DNA of 64,000 nt, taken from positions 45,127,227-45,191,226 of the forward strand of contig OU744732.1 in NCBI GenBank assembly GCA_916613615.1, given 5' to 3'. Positions 35,149 to 47,256 of the stretch are shown piece after piece. The position numbers were made by a program, and so were the translations under genes. The notes beneath the pieces were generated by a model. The model was not told where the DNA came from. It saw nothing but the letters and a program-made list of their open reading frames with translations, and searched no databases. Origin of the DNA: Steromphala cineraria (Eukaryota; Mollusca; Gastropoda; Trochida; Trochidae). Within the stretch, counting starts at the first letter, position 1, and each line of letters opens with the position of its first letter.

Positions 35149-35459
35149 TTAAAGGAGCAGTAGCACGTTTTTTGATCATTTATTTTTTAAATTTTTCACT
35201 GATACAAGCAAATCATCCGTAGTCAGAGGACAAAGAATGAAGATTAACATACATGTAAAATCCATTGGCGGCCATTTTGTGTGAACACCTTTTATTCATT
35301 TTGTGTATGAAAAAGGAATCGCGTGGCTAAACTTTAGGTTATATTATATTATTTGAATTTTACGGCTTCTGGTTTAAATACATTGTCTTTCAATTGGAAC
35401 CATCACTTTCCTGACATCACCTTATATTGCCCTTAAAAACCTGCTACTGCCCTTTTAAG
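35149..35459 (+). mobile_element. MITE family A, copy 4, internally deleted
   Basis: Both terminal repeats are present (ttaaaggagcagtagcacgt and ctgctactgcccttttaa). About 50 bp is missing after tttttcactgata, where the family normally has tgtacgttaatgc. Confidence 0.85.
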
Positions 35460-37198
35460 GGAACTGTCTGAGCAAGTACTAAATAAAACAATAATTTAAT
35501 ATTCTCATTGAGCGACATTCGTGCATATTTTGATCGAATGCGATCGTTTCTGTTCGCAAGAATGTTCCTAGGTATTACATAGGATTTGAATTTATTGAGT
35601 ACAGGTAAGAAACAGATGGCTTTCATAGAGAATGTATAATTAATATAAAAACCTTTCCTAGTCTAAATACCAGAATCATGTTTCTTCTACATTTTTGAAT
35701 CGAACAGCTTGATGAATTCGAACCCACTTTGAAGGAAAGCCTAAAGGCAATGACTATTTAAAAACCTATCCCATCTCATTAAAACATTTTAATACCGTCT
35801 TAATTCCGTAGTTTATGTTAACCTATGTTTAAATTATTCTTTATAGTTTTCTTTTTAATGTGATCTGAAGAACTGTGTTTATAAAATATTGAAACGTTAA
35901 CTACATCATTATACAATTTATTATATACAAATTTCCTATAGTGCATGGATGGCTATGGCCAAAGTAGAAGGGCTTTGTTTCGCTTTAAATTTTTTGCTAT
36001 GGTAATTAGCCGTATCGCCGACAGGTGATTACTCAGCGCTATTTATAGCCTGTCTGTTTTCAGTCCAACTATTTCGAACTCCATACACTGTTGTCTAGCG
36101 ATGTCGCTCGTGGAGATCTAATAGAGCGCAGTTTAGAGCTTAGCGGGAGCCTGCAATGAGATTTCATATGTATCATCTTATAACACTCCCATAGGTTGAT
36201 TGAATCACGTGGTGAGCACGCGGAACGAAGCCTAGAAACCAATTTGCCGCTATCGCTGAAAGGGCATCATTTGATTGGCTTGCTATATATAGCGATGCGG
36301 CAGAATACCATAGCAGGATATCAGGGGATAGGTTGGAGCATAACGCGGAGGCATACATGGTTCCGCTGATGTAGCAGGATGACTGAAATAATGTAATCTG
36401 CCCACATACCATCCGGACCATAAAGGCGTGTATGCTGAATAAGGAAATATCCACAATATAACGTTATCTGTGCAGAGCAAGGACTATCTCAATCAACGAT
36501 GTTGTTAAAAACGGGAAGTTGAAAAGCAATTCGATATTTCCTTCAGTGATCATTGTTAACACAGACAATCATTAGACGAACCAGGAAGGCAAACAGCCCG
36601 CAAAGTACTAGTCAACGTCTACATAAATACCATAGGACAATACAAGCAGAACAAGGAACAGTTGGTCTGTCTGACGAGAACAAAGGAACATCCTTTGATA
36701 TATTGGATAAACGTTGTTCTATTCATTAATTGCAATTTGTCTGTCTTCTTCATTTGTATGAAATTCTGTACGTTCCTAACATATATTACAGAAAATAAAT
36801 GCACTTTATCGTAAGGATTTAAACTCGGCGTTTTTGTTTATTTTTAAATATTTTTTTGGAAATATCTGGTCGTTATACATACAATGAGGGTTGTGAACAG
36901 ACTCCTTGCTCCAATTCCAAAAAAAAGCTTTTTGCAATAGAAACCAAACATTCATTATTTGTAATTTGATATTCAACTTCCAAAAGTTCAGCGTTTGTGT
37001 TTTGATAAAAACAAAGCAAGAAGCACTTACACACATATAACTGCATTTTACATTCTGATATATACATAGTGAATATAAAATAACTTCGAATTCAGCGAGG
37101 TTGATGAAAGAGGTGCTTGCAATCAATAATTGAAATCAAATGTAGACATGTTTGAATATAAACTCCATGATTGGCGATTTGGCAAGACAAACTTTAGA

Positions 37199-37361
37199 TA
37201 CAGTAGAACACGGATATAGCGAACACTCGGATATAGCGAACACATTTTCAAGTCCCGTTCCCATATAATATCATTAGAATTATATGCATATAGCGAACAC
37301 CGGATATAGCGAACTAAGTTCTTTGGTCCCTTGGAGTTCGTTATATCCGTGCTTTACTGTA
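37199..37361. mobile_element. pogo/Tigger-like MITE, copy 1 (163 bp)
   Basis: Ends tacagtagaacacggatata and atatccgtgctttactgta form imperfect terminal inverted repeats flanked by TA. Inside are repeats of cggatatagcgaac. CAGTA-type ends with a TA duplication fit the pogo/Tigger branch of Tc1-mariner. It is too short to code. Confidence 0.75.
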
Positions 37362-38200
37362 ATTAAGTTTTAAAGCAGATTATCGTTAATATTTCATAGT
37401 GATAAAATATTTCTTTTTCTACATTGTGTACAATGTATGTCGAAAAGCAATTAAAACGTTTCCATATGACAGTTGATTGATGTATTATGATAAGCTTGTT
37501 GAAGGTGTTAATTTGTACAATCTACTGATAATTGCTCATGTCGGCGAAAAAAAAATCGGAACATCTGCCGGAAATGGCTTCTTCAACAGCCAATCTGCTG
37601 TTCTTCAAGATTCAACAACTTCCTCTTTATGTTTTTGTAACTCTCACAGAGTCTTTCATTTCACGACATCAAACGCTTAGTGTGACGCCAGTTTACAGTG
37701 TGGGTTCCTTATTACTACAAATAATAACCGTAACAAAACAACGCCTTGAAGGGAAGTTGGATTTATTTAGCAAAAACCTTACTTTCTATTTGACATTTTA
37801 TTGAAACTGAAACTGTTTTTCACATTCATGATACTACAGAGTCTTTTGTTAAAACATATGAAAAACCTAAGGGCATGTTGCTTTACACAAAGGTATTGTG
37901 TTTATATCAACGTCGACCTCTGCAATAGATTTAGCCATGGTTTCTTTCTTTCGATACCAAGTTTCTTCCTTCCCTGTAGCATGTTGCAATGTAATGCAAG
38001 GGAATAATGTCATAGACAAAAACGTCCACATTTAAAGGAGATATAAGATAATTTTGTTTAGTTGAAGATTTAGGTAGATGAATATCATTCATACACATTT
38101 TGGACACTCCATTAAATCAGATTAATTAGTGTACATGTTAGCGCTTAGGTCGGAATGTTTATTCAATTTAGCAAAGTTAACAAATTCTTGAGTTTATCAA

Positions 38201-38423
38201 GTATGACTATTGCGAGAATATTATTTCGTACAATAAAGTCACTCACAGCTAAAGGGCAAACTTATGAAAGTTGAAACATTTTCAAGGAAGATACCAATAC
38301 CTTCTAACGGATGTTGATGTCTACAAACACATGCCCTAACCTGAATTTGCAAGCCATATTAAGAAATATCATCCACATTGAACTCAGTCCAACTAGCTGT
38401 ACAATTTTGTACCTGAATATGGG
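38201..38423 (+). repeat. 223-bp direct repeat D, copy 1
   Basis: Runs from gtatgactattgcgagaata to acctgaatatggga. Nearly identical to 38,651-38,873, with only a few base changes. A third eroded piece (taccgtctaacggatggtga) lies at 38.97-39.02 kb. Confidence 0.88.
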
Positions 38424-38646
38424 ATTTTAAAATTATCAATGTTCATTGTCCTTGAATCATTATAATGATAATATGCTGCTGTGAAGAACATGAACTTCGG
38501 AAACAACCCTCGAATACTTAGGGACACTAAAGCTCGAATAAAATATACATTAATTCCCATTTACTCAATTAAGCATTGCATTATGCAAATCATTGTGATC
38601 GTAGGTTAAGAATTCCCTTATTAAGTGAGAAGTGCATGTGGTCACC
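38424..38646 (+). repeat. Direct repeat E, copy 1
   Basis: Opens with ttttaaaattatcaatgttc and ends with gtgcatgtggtcacc. The same 220 bp with moderate divergence lies at 40,669-40,875, where it leads directly into the 230-bp tandem array. Confidence 0.8.
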
Positions 38647-38650
38647 AAAA

Positions 38651-38873
38651 GTATGACTATTGCGAGAATGTTATTTCGTACAATAAAGTCACTAACAGCT
38701 AAAGGGCAAACTTATGAAAGTTGAAACATTTTCAAGGAAGATACCAATACCTTCTAACGGATGTTGATGTCTACAAACACATGCCCTAACCTGAATTTGC
38801 AAGTCATATGAAGTAATTTCATCCACATTGAACTAAGTCCAACTAACTGTACAATTTTGCACCTGAATATGGG
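38651..38873 (+). repeat. 223-bp direct repeat D, copy 2
   Basis: Second copy, 450 bp downstream of the first. Differs at about 7 sites by eye. Confidence 0.88.
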
Positions 38874-38879
38874 AAATAC

Positions 38880-40190
38880 AACCCTTAAGGGTAATAATTA
38901 TTTACAGTCATTGAGCAGTGCTTGCGCTGGATATTAAACTTAAACTAAACTTGTCATTATCATCATGATCAATACCGTCTAACGGATGGTGATATGTACA
39001 AACACATGCTTTAAACTGTATTCAAAATGTATCGTGCATATGAAGGATTTGTTTAAGAATTTTGATTTATATTCTTTATGATTGTCAATGCTTATTTCCA
39101 CAAGCTCTGAGATACATACATGTAGAAGACGTATTCAGCGAAGTGTAGAACAGAATATAAAAAATATTGTTTAACATATTTCATAAATGTCACAAAAAAA
39201 ACTTTCATAAATAGGGCTGAATGGAAATATACCCTTGAATAAAAATTATGCATATTTTATCCATAGATTCATACGCAGCCAATCATTATGTATAGGGTAG
39301 TGTCATAGTAACTCTCAATTCCCTGAAAGTAGGGGCATTACTGTCAAGTAATAGAGAGTAACAAGGACCTACACGACTACATTAAGTAGAAATTCAACAA
39401 AATACATTGAAAACTTAAAAATATTAAATTTCATTTGAAAAGTTCGATGCAAATGCAAATCTCTATTACTGAGACAAAATTAAGCATAAGAACAATGGGT
39501 TGATGTACCATGTGTATTTGTAATACAATTACACCAATCGTTGGCACAAAAGACTATACATCATACATGTATAGTGTGGTATAACAATATTTTCCAATGT
39601 TATGTCTTGTTTAACACAATCTGATTTATTAGGTAACGAAGCTTCAACGTAAATATTACGTTAATATTAAAATCAGATGTAGGTAAAAATGGACCTTTAA
39701 AGATCTATTTGGTGTAACAATGTCAGGTATCCTGAGAATAGATTCATATAACAAGACGATAAACTGACTGAACCAAAGAACCGAATAGTTTGTCATTCTA
39801 GGTTTTCAATCTGGTTCAATTGGACAAATCATTGTGAAGTTACAATGATGCAAAACCTAGGTCGCCATGTACAGGAAATACCTATATAAAAATATTATAT
39901 TTATAAAGATTCTTTCCAAACTTATGGTCAAGGTTGAATTTATTGAGATTATCGCAATTCTTTCAGCCGGCAAATGGCACCTTAAACATTTTGTCTCAGG
40001 AAGAATGTACAATGTACTCTTAAAGAAATGTATTGTTGTCTGCAAAATTTATTGTGTTTCTGATAAGTGTTATAATGCATACGTAACAGCATAAAGTAAA
40101 TTGTTATGTCACTGACTGGAATGACACTGATGTGATAGATAATTATAGAACACCATTTAGATTCTCCTCAGACGAATTCACTGCACTTTT
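38880..40190. other. No gene recognised
   Basis: AT-rich sequence. Short overlapping open frames on both strands at 39.86-40.09 kb show no domain or splice context. Confidence 0.45.
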
Positions 40191-40193
40191 ACA

Positions 40194-40264
40194 TTAAAGG
40201 GGCAGTAGCACGTTTTTAGTGGGAAAATAAGTTGATGTCAGGATAATGACTACTGCCCCTTTAA
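40194..40264. mobile_element. MITE family A, copy 5: 71-bp deletion derivative
   Basis: Starts ttaaaggggcagtagcacgt and ends ctactgcccctttaa, with only about 35 bp left inside (gttgatgtcaggataatga). It shows that terminal repeats alone were kept, either mobilised as such or left after internal deletion. Confidence 0.85.
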
Positions 40265-40668
40265 GAATCCGTTCAGGTATTGTATCTTTTCAGATATTAA
40301 GCATATGCTTTAATTTGTGTTGCACACATTTCATATTCTGTTGTGGGTGGAATCAATGTTAAGGAATACATTACATTCTAACTGAATTAACTGTCAATAA
40401 AAAGTTTTGAAATATTTTTTCCTTTTTGAATCAATTACACATGACGTGAGATGAATGCATGATTTGGTACAAGGATTCTCAACTAGATATTAAAGTCGTG
40501 AGAAAATTCTGAAATTGCGAATGAATCAGACAAGTCTTCAATATAAGGCATGTATCAAAATGGTAAATGTAACTTAGCATTAACAGCAATGTTTCATTAA
40601 AACAAAAAAATATGAAAATCCTTAAATAAATGAACAAATTAGAAATTTCTTTAAAAATCTTATAGGAT

Positions 40669-40875
40669 TTTAAAATTATCAATGTTCATTGTCCTTGAAT
40701 CATAATAATGATAATATGCTGCAGTGAAGAAAGATCCCTCAAACACTAAAGGAAACTATAGTTCGAATCAAATATACAATAATTACCATTTACTCAATTA
40801 AGCATTACATTATGCAAATCATAGTGATCGTAGGTTAAGGATTCCCTTATTAAGTGAGAGATGCGCGTGGTCACC
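40669..40875 (+). repeat. Direct repeat E, copy 2
   Basis: Partner of 38,424-38,646. It lacks about 16 bp around the catgaacttcgg stretch of copy 1. Confidence 0.8.
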
Positions 40876-41800
40876 TTAAGTCACTTAAAACCGATTAACA
40901 GAAGCTTAATCGAACCGTTTGTTTAAAAAAATAATATTCGTATTTTGATATGATATACTGTTCGAAAATAGTTATTTCCCTTTTCATCCATGGATTTTTT
41001 TCCCTATGAGATGCAACAGTAATTTTACAAGGTCAGTGAAAGTAGGGCTCAGTAAACTGTTTTCAGTATATTTGAATTTAATGTTCCTGTTTGTCACGTG
41101 GTCAATTTTAGTTCCATGAAACCGATTAACAGTAGCTTAAACGCGTTTGTTTTTCTAAATAATATCGAATTTTGATTTGAAATACTGCTCGATAATAGTT
41201 ATTTCCCTTTTCATCCATGCATTATATTTCCCTAAGAAGTGCAACAGTACTTGCAAGAGGTCAATGAACTAGGGCACCGTGAACTACAATGATTATTATT
41301 GATTTGAATTTTTCTGTCTGTCATGTGGTCAATTTTAGTTCCCTGAAACCGATTAATAGTAGCTTGAACGAAAAGTAGGTTTTTCTAAATAATATTCGAA
41401 TTTTGATTTGAAATACTGCTCGCAAATAGTTATTGTCCTTTTCAACCATGGATTTTATTTCCCTAGGAAGTGCAAACGTACCTTTAAGAGGTCAATGAAC
41501 TAGAGCATCGTTAACTATGATAATTATTACTGATTTGAATTTTCCTGTCTGTCACGTGGTCAATTTTAACACATAAAACCGATTAACAGTGACTTCACCG
41601 AACCTTTTGTTTTTAAAATCATATTCGTATTTGGATTTGAAATACTGTTCCAAGATATTTATTTCTATTTTTGTCCATGGATTATATTTCCCTAAGAAGT
41701 GCAACAGTACCTTTAAAGAGGTCAATAACCTAGGGCACAATGAACTATAATCATTATTAGGTTGGGTATATTTGAATTTTCCTGTCTATCCAAGTTCGTG
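40867..41800 (+). repeat. Tandem array, four units of 226-233 bp
   Basis: Each unit starts with gtggtca...tt and aaaccgattaacagtagctt, and includes tttgatttgaaatactg and tatttccctaagaagtgcaa. Starts lie at 40,867, 41,099, 41,325 and 41,556. The end of the last unit is near 41,790 (tcgtgtcacc). No coding frame runs through it. Confidence 0.9.
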
Positions 41801-43900
41801 TCACCAAAATATAGATTTAATGCTGCTTATCCACTGTAAGCAGTCGTTAAGGATAGGTTTCATCACGATACTGTATAAAACTCAATTTACCTCTTTTTGA
41901 TCTTATTTTCGTGTAACTGTTCATGGAAAATTGATCTTTGATGGCAAATTATTACGATTATCCTTAGAACCATGATCAAAGACCATTACTAACATTTCAA
42001 ACCGAGTTTTGTAGGTGGAAATATTATGTAATTTTAACTTCGCCAAACGAATCAGTTAAACTGCATTAACATAAAAAAACTTCTGTCAAAGTTTACATTA
42101 ATCATTATCAAACGTTTCATATGATCGGTAATTCGTTAATTTTCGTGCTCCGGCATGGTGAAATGGGCAAAAGGGCTTAAAGTAAGAAGCTTCAGTTTAC
42201 TTTGTGAATTAAACTTTCCTTTCGATTACTTTTTAAAAAGTTGACAAAAACTACATTAATAAATTGTAATTCCTGTAGATTAAATGTGATTTATGGTTGA
42301 CGTTGTAGGTTCAAGGTACACGTTACTTTTTATTATTTCAGAAAAAAAATGGAAAAAATGAAAACTGGTGTTTTTGAAATATTGACATTTAGTTATTTCA
42401 TCGAACTGTCAAAAGCTTTGAATTCATTGGTGTGGTATGAAATAACTATGGTTCATTGACTCTTAATTTCTTAAGTGAAAACATAACATACTCTTTTAGC
42501 TATGCTATCAAACATTAAGACATCTCAATTTGACTTATGTGCACCTTTGGATACAGTTTGATCAATTTAGGTTTTACTCCAATTCTAATTATCATCTGAT
42601 ATTATTTTCTATTGCATATACACATATAAAATAGTTTGATGAAACAACTTAAAAAGGTAAATCTCCCTCACATACCACATTGATAAATGTGCTCTGTTCC
42701 AACTGTCTGTCTATTAACGTTCGGTCCTTCCTCACAAAGTTTAAAAAGTAAGTTTCCAAACTTTTTTAATTAAGCCTTGCTGCCGACACTTTTAGTGGGA
42801 AAAGCCATAGACCAATCAGAGAGCCCTTTACAAAACTACATCGGACTGATGATGAAATTAGGTATTGAACACAGTAACTCTTTCTTATCCTATCAAAATC
42901 ATATCTGATGCAAAATGTATAATACTTTTTATGTGAAAATCATACTACATCGGAAGTAGTTATGAATAAAACTGATATGTTATGATGAAAACAATTACTA
43001 TTTTTCTTGGCATGTCAAAATTGTTAAATCGGAAAGTCTTACTTTACATACGATTTGATTAAAATATATATAATTCCATGAATATCATGAAAAAATTCTA
43101 AAAAACCGTCAATACGTATAGAAAAAAAACCAAAACATTAAAAACACTTTATCAGAATTACTTTTTTTTCATATATTTTCAAAGTTAACTAAAACTTTTA
43201 CTAGTAAAACTTTAAAATTCCTTTTTTTTAAAGACAACTGTCTAACAATGAATCAGAATGATTATTTTCCCCTCAGAACAACTTTTACTGGCAAGTTTGC
43301 TAAAAATTGCTGAACGTCTGGTTACCCTCTTGATTATAAAATTGATGTAATTGAAATCCGACTATGATTATTTTACTTTTGATTCATGATGTGAAACAAA
43401 TACTTTAATACATAGAGGATATACTAACATACCATATTATTTTCAATAATATACCTTAAAAGAAGTATCTAAATCAGAGCAAACGTAAGTAGCAGTTACT
43501 TATTATGTCTACAAAGCATGAACATGTTTGATGAAGAGCAACTTTTAAATTTGAAAACTCGACTTTTAAATGGTACTTTGTACTAAGTATTCGAAATCTC
43601 ATTTGCAAAATTTTATTCACTTGTTGATTTAATAGGAAGTTAATCAAATGTTGAATTTGTAAATGTCAACAAGGAAATAGGAATCGTTAAACAGTTAGGT
43701 ACTTGATTATTGAAAAAATCGAAAAATAACAAATATGACATCTATTTTGGTAAAATAACTAGAGATGTTTATCACCCATATGGTTGAAAACACGTTGTGA
43801 CATATTCTCAATATGAGCACATGTGCACATGTGCACATATCACTTTTGCCTAGCAACGATTGTTAATGCGCGAGTATTTTTTCGCCAATGACGTCATAAC
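41801..43900. other. No gene or repeat recognised
   Basis: Very AT-rich. I found no open frame above about 60 codons, no tandem repeat and no terminal-repeat element. A short gcacatgt repeat near 43,815-43,840 is the only local pattern. Confidence 0.5.
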
Positions 43901-43910
43901 ACCATTGTTC

Positions 43911-44199
43911 GTGACGTCACTGTAGTCGGCTGTAGCGTTTCTCGGATATTTCTTAGATGGTAAATTGAAACAGAACTAGTATTTAGGAAATTATTACCCT
44001 CGAAAGTGTGTCATATGACTTTTACAAAATCTCGCTCACGCTCGAGGTATACACAAATTTTCACTCGTTTCGTAAAAGTCACATGACACCCTTCCGAGGG
44101 TAATAATTTCCTTAATACTAATTCTGTTCCAATTTACCATCTTAGAAATATCCGAGAATCGACGGCTTCGCTTGCGACAGCCGATTACAGTGACGTCAT
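43911..44199. mobile_element. Foldback element F1 (about 290 bp)
   Basis: Long imperfect inverted repeat. The left arm holds tgacgtcactgtagtcggct, ctcggatatttcttagatgg and ggaaattattaccctcg. The right arm holds the inverse of each in reverse order up to cagtgacgtca at 44,199. The centre holds gctcacgctcgaggta. A diverged half copy lies at 289-482. No coding capacity. Confidence 0.85.
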
Positions 44200-44647
44200 C
44201 ATCATCATAAGTCGCCGCTAATGGCTGAAATATTGCCTAAATATTTACCTACATCATCGTGAAAACATGCAATAGAATCTTATGGTTGTCAATGACCTGT
44301 AGAGCTCTTATCTAACAATTAAATTCCAAGAAATATTTGACTTGAACTGTCTTGTCTGTTTGGTGCACAAACGGTCATGAAGCAAAACCATGGTTTATAT
44401 CAATCTTCCATTGCAAGGAATCGTAAATAAGGAACTGCTTCTGCATCGTGTATAAGATCTTAAATTGGCTTTTGTTTGTTGGACAGCTTCGCTCTCCTTT
44501 CTTTCATGAAAATATTTCTTTGAAGGCGAAGTCATACACATTTCTTAGAAGTGTGATCAAAGAATAGTTTCATTTGTATTCTCCCGTTTAAAGTTCAAGT
44601 CTTTTATCTCAGGTCTGAATAATTAGCTGACATTCGAGTTCATATGG

Positions 44648-44965
44648 TTTAAAAGGGCAGTATCATGTTTTCTGAAAATTTAATATTTTCAATTTTTCAC
44701 TGATAATTATACGTTAATGCGAAATGAATTAATTTGATAGTGTCATAAATCTCATTACACAAACCATCATCCGAAGCCAGAGAACAAATTATTAAGATTC
44801 ACTTAAAGTGCATCGGCGGCCATTTTTGTGTGAACACCTTTGATTCATTTTGTGTATGAAAAATAAATCGCATTCCTTAACTAAACATTATACATTTGAT
44901 TTATTACTGCTTCAGTTAGTTTGAATACATTGTCGTTCAATTGGAACCATTTATTTTCATTACTT
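44648..44965 (+). mobile_element. MITE family A, copy 6, 3' truncated
   Basis: The left end tttaaaagggcagtatcatg and the family body are present up to ggaaccatttattttcatta. The right terminal repeat is absent. Confidence 0.82.
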
Positions 44966-45458
44966 GGGGATGTGACCATTCACATATGTCATGATGATTT
45001 AAGCACAATAGGGATTGTAAACGTTAAGCTCCATTAGATGAACAAGTCATATACGTTTCAACATAACATGTTGTACATGTAATCAAACCCCCACCCCCAC
45101 CCCAATTTATGATCATAAGTGTGGTTGTAAAGTTCACACGGCTTGTCACTTGTTGAACAGGTCATAGGCGTTTTAAGATGATGGAGTCAAACAACTCAAT
45201 TTATAACCAGACGTTGATACGGGTTCAATATTAATACTTAAAAAACAGCCATTCCATGACGCGGAAGTTTTTTTATTGTGTTTATTCGTTCTTGTAAAAA
45301 ACGTATTAAAAAAATAAAAACAATTAAAAAAGCTAAATAATAACCAAAAAAAAGTCAATCAAAATATCTTAATTTTCAACATTTAAATTTCTGGAGCGCA
45401 AAACTTCTTTTATAACAAATTGTATCATTTGTTCGGTATTTTCGGGATTGATTGAGTT

Positions 45459-45623
45459 ATAATATAGGATATCTAACGAGCTTCCCCTTTCATATCAAGT
45501 TTATGTCCCTAGTGAAATAATTTTGCTTTGTCACGAGCCTTGGCGAGTGACAAAACAAAATTATTTCACGAGGGACATAATCTTGATATGAAAGGGGAAC
45601 GAGTTATGTATCCTATTTATTAC
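45459..45623. mobile_element. Foldback element F2 (about 165 bp)
   Basis: The left arm includes aggatatctaacgag, cttccccttt, atatcaagtttatgtccct and gtgaaataattttg. The right arm carries each inverse in reverse order, ending with tatcctattta. The arms meet at a short central part around cacgagccttggcgagtg. No coding capacity. Confidence 0.85.
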
Positions 45624-46927
45624 CAACTTGCATTTCAGACGATTTATTGCTTTTTTAAACAACTTTTTATTATGCCTATAAAGAGACGAAACGGCGGATG
45701 AATATGAAACCACGCCACAGCCTCAAATATTATACTATTACGACGTCAAATATTCACATTTTTAAATTCTACCCTACGTTAATTCATAGTGTCTGATGAA
45801 ATGTAAGTAATAAGCACTTTAGTCATGAACGAAGCGTAGGTAAAAATAAAATCTCACTGCGCGAGAACAGTCAGAGTTATCTTTCTTTGATCAACGGCAT
45901 GTCATGACGGCCGCCATTTGCCTGTATCTTTTCGTCAAATTGTGTAAACAACCGCCTTCAAAGTAAGTTTAAGATGCTTACATTGTTCAAACGCGTTTTG
46001 TTTTGAAGAAATGGTGTCTAAAGAATATTCAGTTGTCTTTATATTCTATAGATAACAAGCAATGTCTGTCTGTGTCATTTTGGAGCGACATGGATCAAAT
46101 TAATGAAATTCGGTGATCAAATTGTGCTGAATTTAAACCCTTTTGTGTTTATTTGAGCCTTGAGATATCAGTAAGATGTTTTATTGTAATTCTTTTGTCC
46201 TCCGATTTCTTCCTTACATTTCGGTAAGGAAGATTTGAAAGATAAACTGAAAGATTGAAGAATGACTCTGACTCACTCAGTGCCATTCGAATTTGTGAAT
46301 GAAAACACGTTCGTTTTATGAATGAATAAAGTAGTCCGGACAATGTTAAAGTTCACCGCAAGCCAATCAAATCACTTTGAGGTGTTATGACCCATATGTG
46401 TCATAACAAATTGTTATGAAACCCCTTTACGAAGTACCACGTGGGTAATAACATGTTATATCAAAGCTCTACAGATTCATCCATCAAAGGTGTCAAAACA
46501 ATTGAGTGATTAGTTTCTTTTACTCGTGAGTTTACCGTTTGAATTCATCATGTATGATCTGTTCTAAACGTTATATTGTGCCTTTGAATGAACACTTTTC
46601 TGCGGAAATCGTTAATTTTTAGTCTCTAGTTGTACTTGCCCAGTTGAAGTAGATACATTTACATTGGTAGCCTTTGTTGTCTTTTGATGACAATGCAATT
46701 TCTGTAGAGCAATTGTTAGGCATAATCATCAGAGGGTTACTCCTTTTAGGAGTTAAAATAATATTTTAAGAGAAAAGGTTTTAAAATAACTATCCCCGAC
46801 GCTAAAAGGTAATTCCTGTTTGTTATGATTTAACTGCGTAAAACTATAGCAGTTTTAAGCCTATGACAAAATTATTGAAATCTGATGTATTTCTGTTAGT
46901 ACCAATATGTTCGTAAGCTATTCTTAG
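45624..46927. other. No gene recognised
   Basis: AT-rich. A weak inverted pair around tgtcataacaaattgttatga (46.40-46.42 kb) is the only structure seen. Confidence 0.4.
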
Positions 46928-47256
46928 CTTAAAGGGGCAGTAGCACGTTTTTTTAAAATTTTATATTTTAACTTTTTAACTGATGATTGTACGTTAATGC
47001 TAAATGCATTATGTTGTTGGCGTCAAAAATCTCAATACACAAGCCAATCATCCATAGTCAGAGTATGAAGATTCACTTAAAATCCATTGGCGGCCATTTT
47101 GTGTGAACACCTTTAATTCATTTTGTGTAAGGAGAAGGATTTGTTTGGCTAAACTTTACATTATATATTTGAATCATTATTGCAATCTGAACCAGTAATT
47201 TTCATTTCCTGACATCACATTATATTCCACATAAAAACGTGCTACTGCTTCTTTAA
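46928..47256 (+). mobile_element. MITE family A, copy 7
   Basis: Both ends are present (ttaaaggggcagtagcacgt and cgtgctactgcttctttaa). The body lacks a short piece around gaggacaaag. Confidence 0.88.

Larger units (their letters stand above)
31901..37870 (+). repeat. Segmental duplication unit 4 (about 6 kb)
   Basis: Anchors in order: the gagatatttctaaaataact block (33.40 kb), the caccatgtcgata and tgtcgccatgttcaattac blocks (33.47-33.67 kb), the atttcaaggattttcatt block (34.99 kb), the gctgaataaggaaat block (36.43 kb) and the cttcaacagccaatctgctg...catcaaacgcttag block (37.57-37.68 kb). It contains a perfect 589-bp internal duplication and two MITE insertions. The first anchor (ggatcgtg...) was not found. 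Confidence 0.6.
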
